A stretch of DNA of 64,000 nucleotides from Erodium maritimum (lineage: Eukaryota; Streptophyta; Magnoliopsida; Geraniales; Geraniaceae), in assembly GCA_963921825.1 (NCBI GenBank), contig OY997593.1, positions 56,590,039 to 56,654,038 on the forward strand, read 5' to 3'. Position numbers and translations under genes: made by a program. The notes beneath the pieces are model-generated. The model had not been told where the DNA came from and searched no databases. It saw nothing but the letters and a program-made list of their open reading frames with translations. Numbering within the stretch: position 1 is the first letter of the stretch; every line of letters begins with the position of its first letter. Of this stretch, positions 33,641 through 45,169 are shown piece by piece.

Positions 33641-34725
33641 TTTTTGATCGACAATGCAAATTTAATTAAGGCCTCTTTTGAGGTGACAGAGGTTACACGA
33701 TCCTGCTACAGAATCACAAAAAAGAGACCCCAGTCGATCACATGTCGACTATAAGGGAGTACAAGATTCAACAAGAACCAAGAACAGACGAAGGGCACAA
33801 CCTTCAACCCAAGAACAAGAACAAGACAACCTAAAAACAGAGCCAAACCTAACCAGAACCACCAGAAAAAGAATACAACCAACACCCAACAGCAGCACAA
33901 GAAGACTTTTCAAAGAAAAATACAACAAACCAACAAAGAACTACAAGGGCACGACCAAGACAGAAAAACCAATAATCCAGTTATCCAGGCAACGAAGCTG
34001 AAGAAGACCTTGCATCCAGAAGAACACCGACGAAGAGCAGAAACAGGCCTCCCAACATCCCGAATTTCCCCAACAAAAACCTTCCCCCCAACCAATTGAA
34101 TCTATGCCCCAAGCTCAAAAGAACCACATTCCCGAAAATGAGAATGTGGACTTTCAATTACATCCGGCCAACACCGAAAAGGCTGAGCAAATCCGACAGA
34201 AAAGCCAGACCCCACAAATCCAAACTCACCCCAACTAGCTTCAGAGGGCATAAAACCCCAAGAACTTGCCGTCCGTCTACCCCGAAACACCGGCAAGCCC
34301 GACCCAAACTTGGTCGGGAAGACACGAAGCTCAGAAGGAGTGAAGAAGGAAGGGGAGGGAGAGAAAAAATCAGTCAAGCAAAGGAGAGAGAGGGGAAACT
34401 TATCTCGGGGGCCGAAGATCAGATCTAAGGCGGAGCAAATGCAGCAAACCCCAGTCTCCACTCGTACGAGAATCTCCCAGCACCACAGGAATCCTCTGCG
34501 AAGAAGCCTGTCCCACGACTGGTACTAGTAGACGACGAACAAAAGGAAGATCGAGTTTCACCACAATAACACCGATGGAGGACCCACCAACTCACACGAA
34601 GCGAAGACGAAACTGCGAAAATCATCTCCGGAAGGAAGAGCAAAATCACCCCACGACAGTCTGCAACGCCCCGAACAAGAGATGGCGAAAAGATCCTACC
34701 CACTCATAGCCGCACACCCTCGTGT
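33641..34725 (-). mobile_element. LINE-like retroposon remnant, minus strand
   Basis: Plus-strand T-run (about 33639-33647) marks a poly-A tail for a minus-strand insertion of about 1.1 kb. On the minus strand the body is T/G- and TTCTTC-rich, like 13949-15345. Overlapping frames of 90-119 codons lack recognisable domains. Target duplication not found. Confidence 0.45.
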
Positions 34726-35493
34726 AAACTATAAATTAATATGATCGTAAAAACTTATCGTGTAAACTGTTGAAACTTTGTAACAAATTGGAACCTCAAA
34801 CTTGTAAAAAGCAATTGTTTGAACCAGTAACGTAAACCGATAGAACTATTATGCGCTACAAATTACATGTTTCAATATTTTGTTGTATAGTTTCAACACT
34901 AACTTACTACACATTCCAACAATAACATTGTCTTAATTTCCATAATAAGGCCTAACTTGTATTTAATAATGACTCATCACAAATATTTATTTAAATAGCC
35001 AAACACTTTTGTTATAGAAAAAGTAAACTCTTTGGTCGCTTGGCTTTAACTTGTGGTCTTGGCAAACATTAAACTGCCATGTCAAGACTTTTGGAGGAAA
35101 TGGCTTCCCATGCAGTGTATACTACTGGTAAATTGGTTCTAGAAGACCCAAGTTAGTAAAATTAAATAGAAGAAAACATTTAAAATGTGGATCCAACAAA
35201 TTAAAAGCTTATAGTAAAATAGTGCATAAACTTGACCCGAATTTCAACACATCTAAATGCCATAGTGTCATTGCAGCACATAGCTTGTCTTGTAGTAACA
35301 TATGGCTCAAAAGGCTATGCCCCTAAACAAGAGGATGAGTTTTAAAGCAATATTGCTTTTGTAATTGTAGGTGACTTAACAACTTTTGTGCTCCCCCTTC
35401 AATCTTCCTCTTCTTCTGTAAAATCAAGCTTAGCAAAACATCAAGATAATGGTCTTTTGTGAATAGCTCCATTTGAAATCAATGAAACTCAAA
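34726..35493. other. Intergenic AT-rich DNA
   Basis: Nothing recognised apart from repeats of tgtaaact at about 34723 and 34762. Confidence 0.35.
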
Positions 35494-37275
35494 TCCATTG
35501 TAATAACTACTCCCGGTCAACGCCAGTCAAATCTGCGAAAAACAGGAAAAATTTAAAAAATTTGAGCAGACACTTAACTGAACCGGAATTGGACCCCCAG
35601 GGTCATACCGGACTTAAGTTGACCCCGTTATCGACCAAAGTGAGTTCCGGGGGACTCAGGGCAACTTTCTGATCAATTTGGGAAATGTTGACTTGTTGCT
35701 GGAAAAGTCAACCGAGCGACGTTTTGATCCATTCGAGGACCGTTTTGGATCCAAAAAGCTTAGCCGTCGTCGCAGCGGTCTTAGTTGAGCCGTTTCCTTG
35801 TAGCCCGTGAAGTTTCGTAATTTCTTGGAAAAAGTGCCCGTTCGGGGCTCGAAACGTTCGAATTTCGCGAATCTGATTGGAAAATATCTAAAAGATATTT
35901 TCCAAAACGGTGTGGGACCCACTTGACCACATGTCAACTATGTGGTGGTGTTAGGTTTTTGGACAAGACAAGAGAAGACTTCAATAGTGTTAGTTTATAA
36001 TTAAGTATTATTTTGTTACTTTTTAAAACAAAACAAAAGGGAAGGAAATTGTGAAGTACACGTCCATTTTCAGAAAAGGAGAGTTGTGTAGAGAGACAAA
36101 GTGGAGAGAAGAAAGAGAAGGAGGAAAAGGAAAAAGAAAGGAGAAAGGTTAGAGTTTTGTGATTTCCCGACAATCCGACCGACGGATCGTCTCAACGGTT
36201 GAAGAATCGAGCTCACCCCGTCATTCTCTACGGTGAGCACCTAACCAATTTTCGTTTTGGTACATTTGAAATTTAGGGTTTGAGTTTAAACGGTTTGATT
36301 ATGGTTGGGTTTTGGTTAGAATTGGTTTAAAGATGAATGGTTGAGGTTTGGGGTTCGTTAGCAACGTTTTGGGGCGAAAAGGAAATTTTCCTAATTGTGG
36401 CCGGGTGGGGCCCACATGCCCGAGTATCGGGTTTTCGTGTTCGGGTGGTTTAGGACGATCCCCAAGTAGTTAATCCACACCCGGATCGAAATTTGGAATT
36501 AAATTGTAAAGTTGTAATTGACGGGTTTAGAAACTTTAAACGCTAATTAAATGACTCGGAAGTCGGAATTCGATTCCGTCGAGTGCCTAGGAACCCTTGA
36601 ATTATTCTAAGACCGTAGAAACGAAAACAGGAATTTTCGGAGCCCCGGAAGGGCGTTTTCAAAACCCGGGCATATTCGCCATGTCGGGCGAATTGGGCCT
36701 TTCCGGGTCCATTATCGACAATGTCGAGTAATTGGGAAGTTTGGGATTGATCGACATTGTCGGGGTTGCATTTGGGCGTTTAATACTTTAAATTCGGGTT
36801 TCGCCTGCTTACTTAAAAAGTGTGTTAATTGTAATAATTGTAGACCGTATCGCCTACCGTGGAAAGAGGAGGCTAAGCGGGAAATTTGGAGAATTGCTGG
36901 AGAGCGAGCATTGGTTGTGACACGCTTCACGAGGTAGGGAAAAGTAGCCGGATCTCGGCCCTGACTAGGGAAAGTCGACAGTAGAATTGCATGTGACACT
37001 GGGGTGTCGTGGGTTAAGTAGGTTTATCGAATAGTAGAAATGCATGATACGGGAACGTAGTGATTATTGGAAAAGCATGTGACACTTAGTAGTGTCGTAG
37101 GAACAGAGAACTTAGCGTTGTTAGAATTACTGGAGGCATATGACCATGCACGGAGGTTGTTTGTGAACTTATCGATATTAGGAGTACTGGAGGCATATGA
37201 TCATGCCCGGAGGTTGAATGAGGAACTGTTGATATTAGGACTGTTGGAGGCTGGTTAAGCCGGAGGTTGTTTGTT

Positions 37276-38040
37276 TATTGGTGTCTTGGGTTGCCTTGAG
37301 AGCCCGTGTTTGACTGTTGAGTCTTGGGTGGCCATGAGAGCCCGTGTTATTATTTGTGTTTGGGTGGCCATGAGAGCCCGTGTTTTGAGGTTGGTGTCTT
37401 TGGCTGGCCTGACCGAGTTAGAGTCTCGGGGGAGGTTGCAAGCATTCTTTGGCTGGCTTACGAGTTAGAGTCTCGGTAAGTTGCGAGCGTGTATTATTGT
37501 TGAGTTTGGGGTGGCCATGAGTGCCCGTGGGGTTGTTGAACCCGTGTCTTTACCTTTGGTGTTTTGGGTGGCCATGTGTGCCCGTGGGGTTGTGAACCCG
37601 TGTCTTTACTGTTGGTAGTTTGAGTGGCCGTGAGTGCCCGTGGGGTTGTTGAGCCCGTGAGTTACTATTTGTGTGTCTTGGGTGGCCATGAGAGCCCGTG
37701 TTTGACTGTCGAGTCTTGGGTGGCCATGAGAGCCCATCGTTGACTGTTGAGTCTTGGGTGGCCATGAGAGCCCGTGTTTGACTGTTGAGTCTTGGGTGGC
37801 CATGAGGGCCCGTGTTTGACTGTTGGTGTCTGGGGAGGCCGTGTGTGCCCATGGGGTTGTTGAACCTGTGTCCTTACTGTTGGTGTGTCTTCGGAGGCCG
37901 TGAGTGCCTGTGGGGTTGTTGAACCCGTGTCTTTATCGTTGGTGTGTCTTGGGAGGCCGTGAGTGCCCGTGGGGCTGTTGAGTCCGTGTTTGTGGTTGGT
38001 GTCTTGGGTGGCCATGAGTGCCTGTGGAGTGCTGAACCTG
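37276..38040 (+). repeat. Irregular tandem array of ggtggccatgag units in the LTR
   Basis: About fourteen units, each containing a version of gtggccatgagagcccgtg, spaced 37-60 bases. Minus-strand open frames reading HGLSWPPKT-like repeats are artefacts of this array. Confidence 0.85.
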
Positions 38041-38100
38041 TGTTGTTGCTGTTTGTTGAACTTGCTTGTGATTGTGATTGTGGTTACCTGAGTGAGAGAG

Positions 38101-38400
38101 GTTACTGAGACAGGTCGACTGCCTGGACCGACTGGGATCGGAAAGAGTGAGGGACAGAGAAGTTGTAAGACAGGTCGACTACCTGGACCGACTTTGTGTT
38201 GGAAAGAGCGAGGGACAGAGAAGTTGTAAGACAGGTCGACTGCCTGGACCGACTTTGTGTTGGAAAGAGCGAGGGACAGAGAAGTTGTAAGACAGGTCGA
38301 CTGCCTGGACCGACTTTGTGTTGGAAAGAGCGAAGGACAGAGAGGTTACTGAGACAGGTCGACCGCCTGGACCGACTGGGATCGGAAAGGGCGAGAGAAA
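38101..38400 (+). repeat. Minisatellite, 60-61 bp x 5
   Basis: Five units with the core agacaggtcgactgcctgga, starting at 38111, 38171, 38232, 38293 and 38355. The core is homologous on the opposite strand to the 48-bp units at 3786-4121, but the unit length differs. Confidence 0.92.
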
Positions 38401-38987
38401 TAGAATTGGTTACTGAACAGCTGGTTTGCGATCCTTTGTGATCTTGTTTGGTGTGCGATCCTTTGTGATCTTGTTTGGTGTTGCGTAGTTTCTTTTGTTT
38501 CCTTGGAAGAGGTCGTGATCGTTGTGTCGGTCTACTTACATGTTTGAGTGTTGAGTCGTTCGAGGAAGGTCACCGTGGGTGGTTGTCAGTCAGAGTACTT
38601 GAGTTGGGGACGGTGATCCCCGGAGTTGAGTTTGTTGTTGGTGTTACCGGCATTGTCTGCTAATTATGCCGTAGTCAGTTTGTTATCTGTGGTGGTGAGC
38701 GAACGCTCACCCCTAGCTGCTTTTCCTACAGGTACTGATCACAGGACGGACTAAGGAAGCTCTCGAAGCTTGTGGAGCTAGGAGCGGAGTCCGGGTTTTG
38801 TCTTTTGAGTCTAGTGACGGATACCTTGTACTTTTGTCCACGTGTTGGGACGTGTTTTTAAGTTGTAAACATTATTTTGATTAATTAAATGGAGATTTTA
38901 AAGTGTTTATCCAAAACAGGTTTCATTGTTTTATTGTTTTAAAACGTTCGCGTCCCGAGTTCGATTTACTGAAATAGGGGCGTGACA

Positions 38988-39760
38988 CCCATTGCATCAT
39001 GTTATTTGCGGACAAGGTTCAATTGAAAAGCTGCTACTTCCTTTACATGTTCATTTTCAAATTCCTGTGCAGTCCACGTATTGTCAAGCTCTTGCTAGGT
39101 CCATCTCAAGCTTCATTTCCTTCACATTGAAGCAATTGGGAAGGTCCAAAGGCTGTTGAAGTTTTGATGACGAAAAGTCATGTGTTGGTCCTGTGGTCAT
39201 ATTTCAATCTTGCAATTTGACCATTCATGTTTTGTGTCCCACAATTTGGTCCAATGAAATGCCTCATGTTTAATGGTGAAATGAAATACGAATGTATGTG
39301 TGGGTTTGCTACTTGGAAATTATTGCGCCTAATCCGACATTATTCTTTTTGCAACCTATAATTTCTCTAGTGCCCATTTGAGTTAGTTGTATGGTGAGAA
39401 GCTCTCCACGGTTTTACTTTTTTCTTTAGAACTAGGTTCAAATTTGAGTGTGTACATTTTCTTGGGAGCACAGCATGTATGGGTGAAAAATAAACGTATA
39501 ATGTTGTTTTTTTAGATCAGCGATGCATTAATAAGAACACATCTTTTTAAAAAAAAAAGGAAAACAAGGATCCGAGAGGACCAGAAGAAGAGGTAAGAAG
39601 CATTCTGACAAGAACATCAATCAAACAAGCAATAGCAAAAAGGTTGGGTCTAACAAAGTTTATACCCGAATTTACTGAACATGAAGCAAACTAGTAATGA
39701 GGAAGAGTACCCACAGCAACAAAGAATCACATATCAGAAACAAAAAGTTAAAGAAATAAG
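38988..39760. other. Intergenic DNA
   Basis: No gene recognised. A T-run then A-run pair around 39510-39560 may mark the end of another retroposon. Confidence 0.3.
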
Positions 39761-39766
39761 TCTTAT

Positions 39767-40160
39767 ATCGAAGTTTAACTGATACCTACCCTAAAGTTCT
39801 TTTTTAATTGATACCTACTCCGATGTTCAGTTATATAACAAATAACACAAGTTGTCAGCTAAAATGACGAAAATGCCCTCAGTGATTTTTTAAATATTTT
39901 TCTAAATAAAACTGAAGTAATTTTTTAAATAAAATTGAAGTGATTTAATAAGTATATATATAATAAAAGTTATTTTATAAATAATTTTTTTAAAATAATT
40001 ATTAAAGTGTAGTTGAGGGTATTTTCGTCATTTTAGCTGACGGTTTGGGCTATTTGTTATATAACTAAACATCAGAGTAGGTATCAGTTAAAAAATCTTT
40101 ATGGTAGATATCAGTTAAACACTACAAGTTTGGGGTAGGTATTTGTAATTTACCTTCTTA
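39767..40160. mobile_element. MITE with long terminal inverted repeats
   Basis: Arms of about 115 bases. Left: aactgatacctaccctaaag, then ttatataacaaata and cagctaaaatgacgaaaat. Right: the same blocks inverted, ending ggtatttgtaatttacc at 40158. The GGTAAATT terminus resembles the Mutator-like element at 46605. The left outer end appears eroded and no 9-bp duplication was found. Confidence 0.6.
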
Positions 40161-40330
40161 AAATGACGACTTTTCCCTTAAAATGAAACCCAACCCTAAA
40201 TATCAGATATTTATTATTAAAATAAAGATTATAAAATTTTAAAAACTAAAAATGAATTATTTCTATTTAAAAAAATATAAAACTAAAACTTTGAAAATAA
40301 CTTTTTTTATTTTATATCAATTTTTGATTG
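40161..40330. other. AT-rich spacer
   Basis: Very AT-rich, no feature seen. Confidence 0.4.
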
Positions 40331-40760
40331 GAAATTTCACTTTAATACCATGTGGAAGTTTTATTTTCAGTATAATAACCAAGACTGTTTTTTCTTTTCC
40401 ACTACCTTAAAAAATATTATTCTCAATTTAGTATGCGTCGTTACTTTTCCGTTAACTTTCCATCAAAATAGCGTAAAGAGTCCAAAATAACCCTCAGTAA
40501 CAATCAAATTTTCAAAACTATACCATTGATTCCTCAAATATATATTTGTAAAATGTAAAATTTTCCCTTCATTTACTTCAAATTTTAAAAAAAATTCCAT
40601 AAAAATCATATTTTTTAATATATATATATATATATATATCATTTTTTATTAAAAAAATAGTTATATTTAAAAATATATACAGGAATCAGAATTTATTTAA
40701 AAAAAATATATACGGGTCATATTTGTATAAAAGTAATTGGAGTTATAGCACGAAAGTTGG
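40331..40760. mobile_element. Terminal fragment related to the Mutator-like element at 46605
   Basis: Segments such as caatcaaattttcaaaacta and ataaccctcagtaac match, with divergence, 46736-46790 in the Mutator-like element, and sit in the same order after a t(a/t)aatacc-type terminus. Includes a (TA)n run (40619-40640). Confidence 0.4.
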
Positions 40761-41060
40761 GAAAAATGTAGTTAATCTTTGTTTTTTGGCGCTCGAACAG
40801 TTCATTGAGAAGGACTCCGAGGGTAGGAAGGACGATGATTACCTTGAACCGATTACAGAAAAAGATTTAACCCCTGTTCTGGTCTCTAACTGATTTACTT
40901 GTTTGAACCTGGACATGAAGTAGGCAAGGTGTTTTTGTTTGCATCCTACTTTGTTTTTTTAATTCTGGTATTGCTCTGTATAGTTGTAATGGTCTGAGGA
41001 AAAGTTCTTTCTAATGATCTTTTCTTGCTTTATCAAAAAAATTGTATAAAAAATCATTTA
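40761..41060 (+). mobile_element. Short retroposon tail
   Basis: Encodes a short fragment (ALEQFIEKDSEGRKDDDYLE) ending in a stop near 40893. A T-rich 3' part and a short A-run (41036-41041) follow, in the style of a truncated LINE. No target duplication was identified. Confidence 0.3.
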
Positions 41061-42590
41061 TCTTATCTTTTATATATATTAAATAAAACTAAATTAAAAG
41101 TCACACCCCCCCCCCCCCCCGACTCAACAACTTGACACAACTGACTGAGTCAATTTATTGCACCGATGTATCCACTATACCAAGCCTGCTGCATCGAGTC
41201 CCTTTTGCACCACTATAGATGCTCTAAGTAATGCTTGTGAACAATGAAGGAGAACAAATGAGATACTCTTTTGAATGACATTTTTAGAGAAGCGGGTAGA
41301 TCACGACGTAGAAGCAAATAAGTTTTAAATTTTCATCAATCAAGTCATGTATGTTAATCCAATTAAGAATTTATGTATTTAATGGCAATTTAGGATCAGC
41401 CAACTAATTTAACAAAAGCACATTCAAACTTTTCGGTAAAGTCAAAATAAGGGTTTATGAAAAATTATGATTCAATTTCGAAAATTCCAAATTTATAATT
41501 TTTAAAATACCTATAAATAATAATTATTTATATTCCAAAAGACGGGGAAATTTATAAATACATAACAACATATATGAATTTCCAAAATTCAGCTAACTCT
41601 TACCGTTAAGAGCAAATGTGAGGTTTTCAGAAAAACTCGAGATCCGATTTTGAAAAATACTATTTTATAATTTATAAAACTACTATAAATAAAAATAAAA
41701 TGGATGGACAAAAGTGAGAAAATTTCAACAAGTTCATCCTTCTTATATGAATTTCTAAAATTCACTTTACTTCGCGATCAGAGAAAACTAGGGTTTTGGG
41801 AAAACCTATTATACAAGTGAAAATTATGGTTTTAAATTTTAAAAATCATTATAAATTAAAATAATTCAGATTCTAAAGATTATAATTTTTCAAAATAACT
41901 GACTCGGTTGCTTGTAATTTGTGAAAATCTTAACTTCTTATAAAAATGTGATAAAATCATGAGCACCTCCAAGTATTTATATCAACATATAATATCATTT
42001 AAAATAAACATTTTATAATTTTAGAAATTTTTTTAGATGTAGTTCAAAAACAATCAAAGTACTAGATCTCGTTTACTATTTTATCTAAAACTTCGACTTT
42101 CGACATCCAAAATTCAATTTTTTAGCATATATTAATTTTATTAATCAGAACAGAAGACAATACAAAATACATATATGGTAGGAAATAAAAGGGTGAGACA
42201 AAATTTCTGAACCGTAGGTTCTAGACGTTAACCATATAACTAGATACCTGGCTATTCTCAGGACAATTATTGGTGGACATCTCCACGCGGGTGGCTACGC
42301 AGTTGCTGCTCACAATAATCATTTCCTAACTTACCTAAAAATGCACTTGATAGTTAATATAGGGCGTTTGAGGGGGTACCGGGCATCAAGGAGAACACCA
42401 AGAAATAGGGGAACCAGGATGTAGGGTTTGCACCAACCTTGGTTGGCCGAGGTGTTCGTCCCCACACACATCTTGGGGGTGTCAAATTCCCGATCTAGTG
42501 GATGGGGTTGGAACACGTTGTGCTCACCCATGACTGCTCATGATTCCCTATCAATCTCAACAGTTGCTGATTCCAGCCTCTCTAACCCCA
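41061..42590. other. AT-rich DNA with a poly-C tract and degenerate ~175-bp repeats
   Basis: Poly-C of 15 at 41106-41120. From 41430 to 41900 a loosely repeated segment (for example gaatttccaaaattcagcta at 41576 and gaatttctaaaattcacttt at 41750) suggests decayed LTR sequence. No gene is visible. Confidence 0.35.
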
Positions 42591-42601
42591 AGCGGGGGGT
42601 G

Positions 42602-43222
42602 TTAGGGTCCCAATACAACCGATGAGGATGGAGCGACCCTACATCGGAAGACGGGAGCGGTGACTCTGGTTCTAGATAAGGGCATGGCGGTGACGGCTCC
42701 TATGACAGAGGAAATGGTGGTGGTGGCGGCTCTAGTTGCATGGGAGGTCGTGGCGGGTTGCTCTGGTGGCAGTGGAGGGGGTATTGGGGACAACACTGGT
42801 GTTGGCGGAGATAGGCCTGAGAGAAGGGCGACCTCCAATTGGCGGTCCACGGTCTCTGTAGCATCAATCGGATCATGGTTGACTGACGGTCGTTGTGTTG
42901 GGGATGGAGAGGGGTCGATGGTGGAAGAGGTGGTGTTGTCATGGGTGAATCGATCATTGGTGTTTCTGACCAAATCGACTTGCATAGGACCGGTTGGGTC
43001 AGTAGAGAGGATGGAGGAGGTTGTTGTATTAGTGGAGGTGGTGGACGTGATGAGGCCAGGAGGATCGGAGTAGAGTAGGAGGGCGAAATGATCCTTTTCA
43101 TTGTCGATGAGATCGACACACATAGGATCGATCGAGAAAATGAGGAGGGTATGATGGTCTGCTGTGGTGATGGATGTGGTGGCCAAAGCAGTGTCCGAGA
43201 AGGTAGTCGCCTTGATCGACAA
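42602..43222 (-). other. Uncharacterised 206-codon open frame, Thr/Ser/Pro-rich
   Basis: Open minus-strand frame of 206 codons (ATG at 43222) rich in Thr, Ser and Pro, with internal repetition of an IDP/DP-type phrase (FSIDPMCVDLID, LSTDPTGPMQVDLV, which resemble each other). I recognise no domain. Overlapping frames on both strands (194 and 137 codons) and repetitive composition make this more likely mobile-element or decayed repeat sequence than a gene. Confidence 0.25.
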
Positions 43223-44035
43223 GGATTGCTAGTTCTCCAAAACCTTTCATTCCATTTTAGATGGGATTGGTTGTACCAGGTCATCCTATAATTGGGTATG
43301 GACTGAAAGCGACATCACTAGGCGCGTTGGTGAAGGGAGCTAGTAGTTTTGGGGAGGCGACAATGATGACTTTAAGGGTGGTTGTGGTGATGGCATCATG
43401 TGTATGAGATTGTGTTACGGCGTAGTCACAGGTGCCTCAAGCCGGTTAGAGCCTCCTGAGAGTACCTCATTCTTCTCTAAATCCTATCGTTTCATCTCAA
43501 AGAGATTGAGTAAAACACCCTATGGGTGGGGCAAGGCTGGCGGCAGCAGAATCATGATTACTTACTGGGTAAAGAAAACAAAGCTATTGTAGAGGGGTGA
43601 GACGGCCATGGAGGAAAAAATGTGGAAGAATAGAGAAGCCCTAGGCTCTCACAATGCTAAAAGAAATGCATTATATAAAATATAATTTATTTATTTGGAC
43701 AAACAAATAAAGTAAAATTTCTAGAAGCAAGTAGGAACAAATATAAATTTATTTACTTGAATAAACAAAAAAAGTACAATTTCTAGAAGCAAGTAGGAAC
43801 AAATATATTTTATAAATTCAAACCTTTTTGATTCTATAAGTAAGTAGGAACATATATTACTCATTAATAAACGTTAGAAGAAAAAAATCACCCCAATGAG
43901 GATGTCGACTTTTAGGGTAGAAAAAAATCGTTTTGTTTTTCTTAATTTCAACCACAAATAATCATCAAGCAATTCAAGACAGACAATCAATGATACATGA
44001 AGACTTAGATACCACTTTTAGATTACGGGATGTGT
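43223..44035. repeat. Intergenic DNA with a ~62-bp tandem duplication
   Basis: At about 43685-43808 two copies of a unit containing tttctagaagcaagtaggaa and aaatataaa or aaatatattt occur side by side; a weaker third partial copy follows. Otherwise nothing is recognised. Confidence 0.55.
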
Positions 44036-45130
44036 TACGTTAACACGACGGAAAGAAAATATTTCTCAAAACTTCGTCTGTATAATCCTAGTTTTAGCCT
44101 AGATCACATGTATCATATAATTCCTAATCTATGTAGTATGTAACAGAAATTACCTCAAATAGGCTATCTTGGAATCAATTGGTTCGAGACAAGGACCTTT
44201 GAGTTTAGTTGTAGGCGCTCAAGTTTTCGCTCTCTAACGGTGTCCACCACAAGATAGCTAGATCCGCAACTGCACGTGCTAGAACTCATTGAACGAAAAA
44301 CTCACAATATCACTCTATAGGGTTGTCGAAAATTTCAGGTAGTAAGCTTGTATATTTCGGCCAACCCTAGCCTCTTATTTATAGGTGTTGGTCTTATTTT
44401 AAGGTCAAACCAAATAGAATCAGGAAACCTCGACCTAGTCCAATTAGTTTTCCTTATTCTAGACTTTCAAAAATTTAGGGTTTCTCTTTTTATCGTATCA
44501 AATTAATAAGTGCTAAAATATATGAAATATATATGGGTTGGCAGAATTCCCCTATGGGCTATAGATGTTTTCGTCCAAGCCATTTTATTTTATATATTTG
44601 GCCTTCTAGTTTGTATATTTATTTAATTTATCTTATAATAATTAAATAGAAGCTCTAATATTGCTTCGTGAGTATTAAAATTAAATAAAAGTGTTACATC
44701 ATATCAAATATAATTTCATACAACCTTTTATTTAATCAAAAACCATTTCGCTCATTTTGTTGCGGTGTTTTTCTTTATGTGACCCTTTAAGATTCGTATG
44801 ACGTTGTCAGTGACATTACGTTTTCTCCACAAGTCATGGGTAACTCCTAGCAATGCCCAAGACTACCCAAGGCATACAATTAATGACTAATACTTTATCA
44901 AGTCCTAGTACCCTAAATTGTCTTATCCTCTTGTCGTTTGGTGATGTCATGACTGAATAAAGGCATAGAGCTGTCATCTTTTCATCTTCATTCTTTAAAG
45001 ATCTATTGATCGTGAGTGAGGAATGTAGGTGACAAATCACACGTATGACCATGCTTTAATTACAAAACTCTTACTCATCAAGAGTGACTTTTTAATGACA
45101 TCTAACTTTCATAAATACAAGTGACAAGTC
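44036..45130 (-). repeat. Degenerate LTR-like repeat related to 11161-12819
   Basis: Short conserved blocks (for example aataaaggcatagagctgtc) are in the same order as in the copy at 11161. Flanks are too diverged to define ends. No coding content. Confidence 0.4.
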
Positions 45131-45169
45131 TCTATGACCATCACACATATGTCTCACATGTGTTTATCT

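Larger units (their letters stand above)
35499..38987 (+). mobile_element. Solo LTR, family A, 3489 bp
   Basis: Starts TGTAATAACTACTCCC and ends GGGGCGTGACA. Flanking pentamers tccat (35494-35498) and cccat (38988-38992) match at four of five positions, so the target duplication is slightly decayed. It has a purine-rich leader, a predicted donor CTACG|GTGAGC (exon end 36232), two minisatellite blocks, the GGTGAGCG/CGCTCACC palindrome (38694-38711) and a predicted acceptor CTTTTCCTACAG (exon restart 38732). No interior sequence is present. Confidence 0.85.

Noticed and set aside
37550..38015. Apparent repeat proteins with HGLSWPPKT-like units
   Set aside because: Antisense translation of the irregular ggtggccatgag array; frame and length vary between LTR copies.
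35499..38987. A complete LTR retrotransposon between 35499 and 38987
   Set aside because: Only one copy of each LTR end is present, and flanks nearly match as a target duplication. No primer site, polypurine tract or coding interior lies inside, so a solo LTR is the simpler reading.
38988..39120. Copia pol C-terminal remnant on the minus strand
   Set aside because: Translation gave no convincing motif in any frame.
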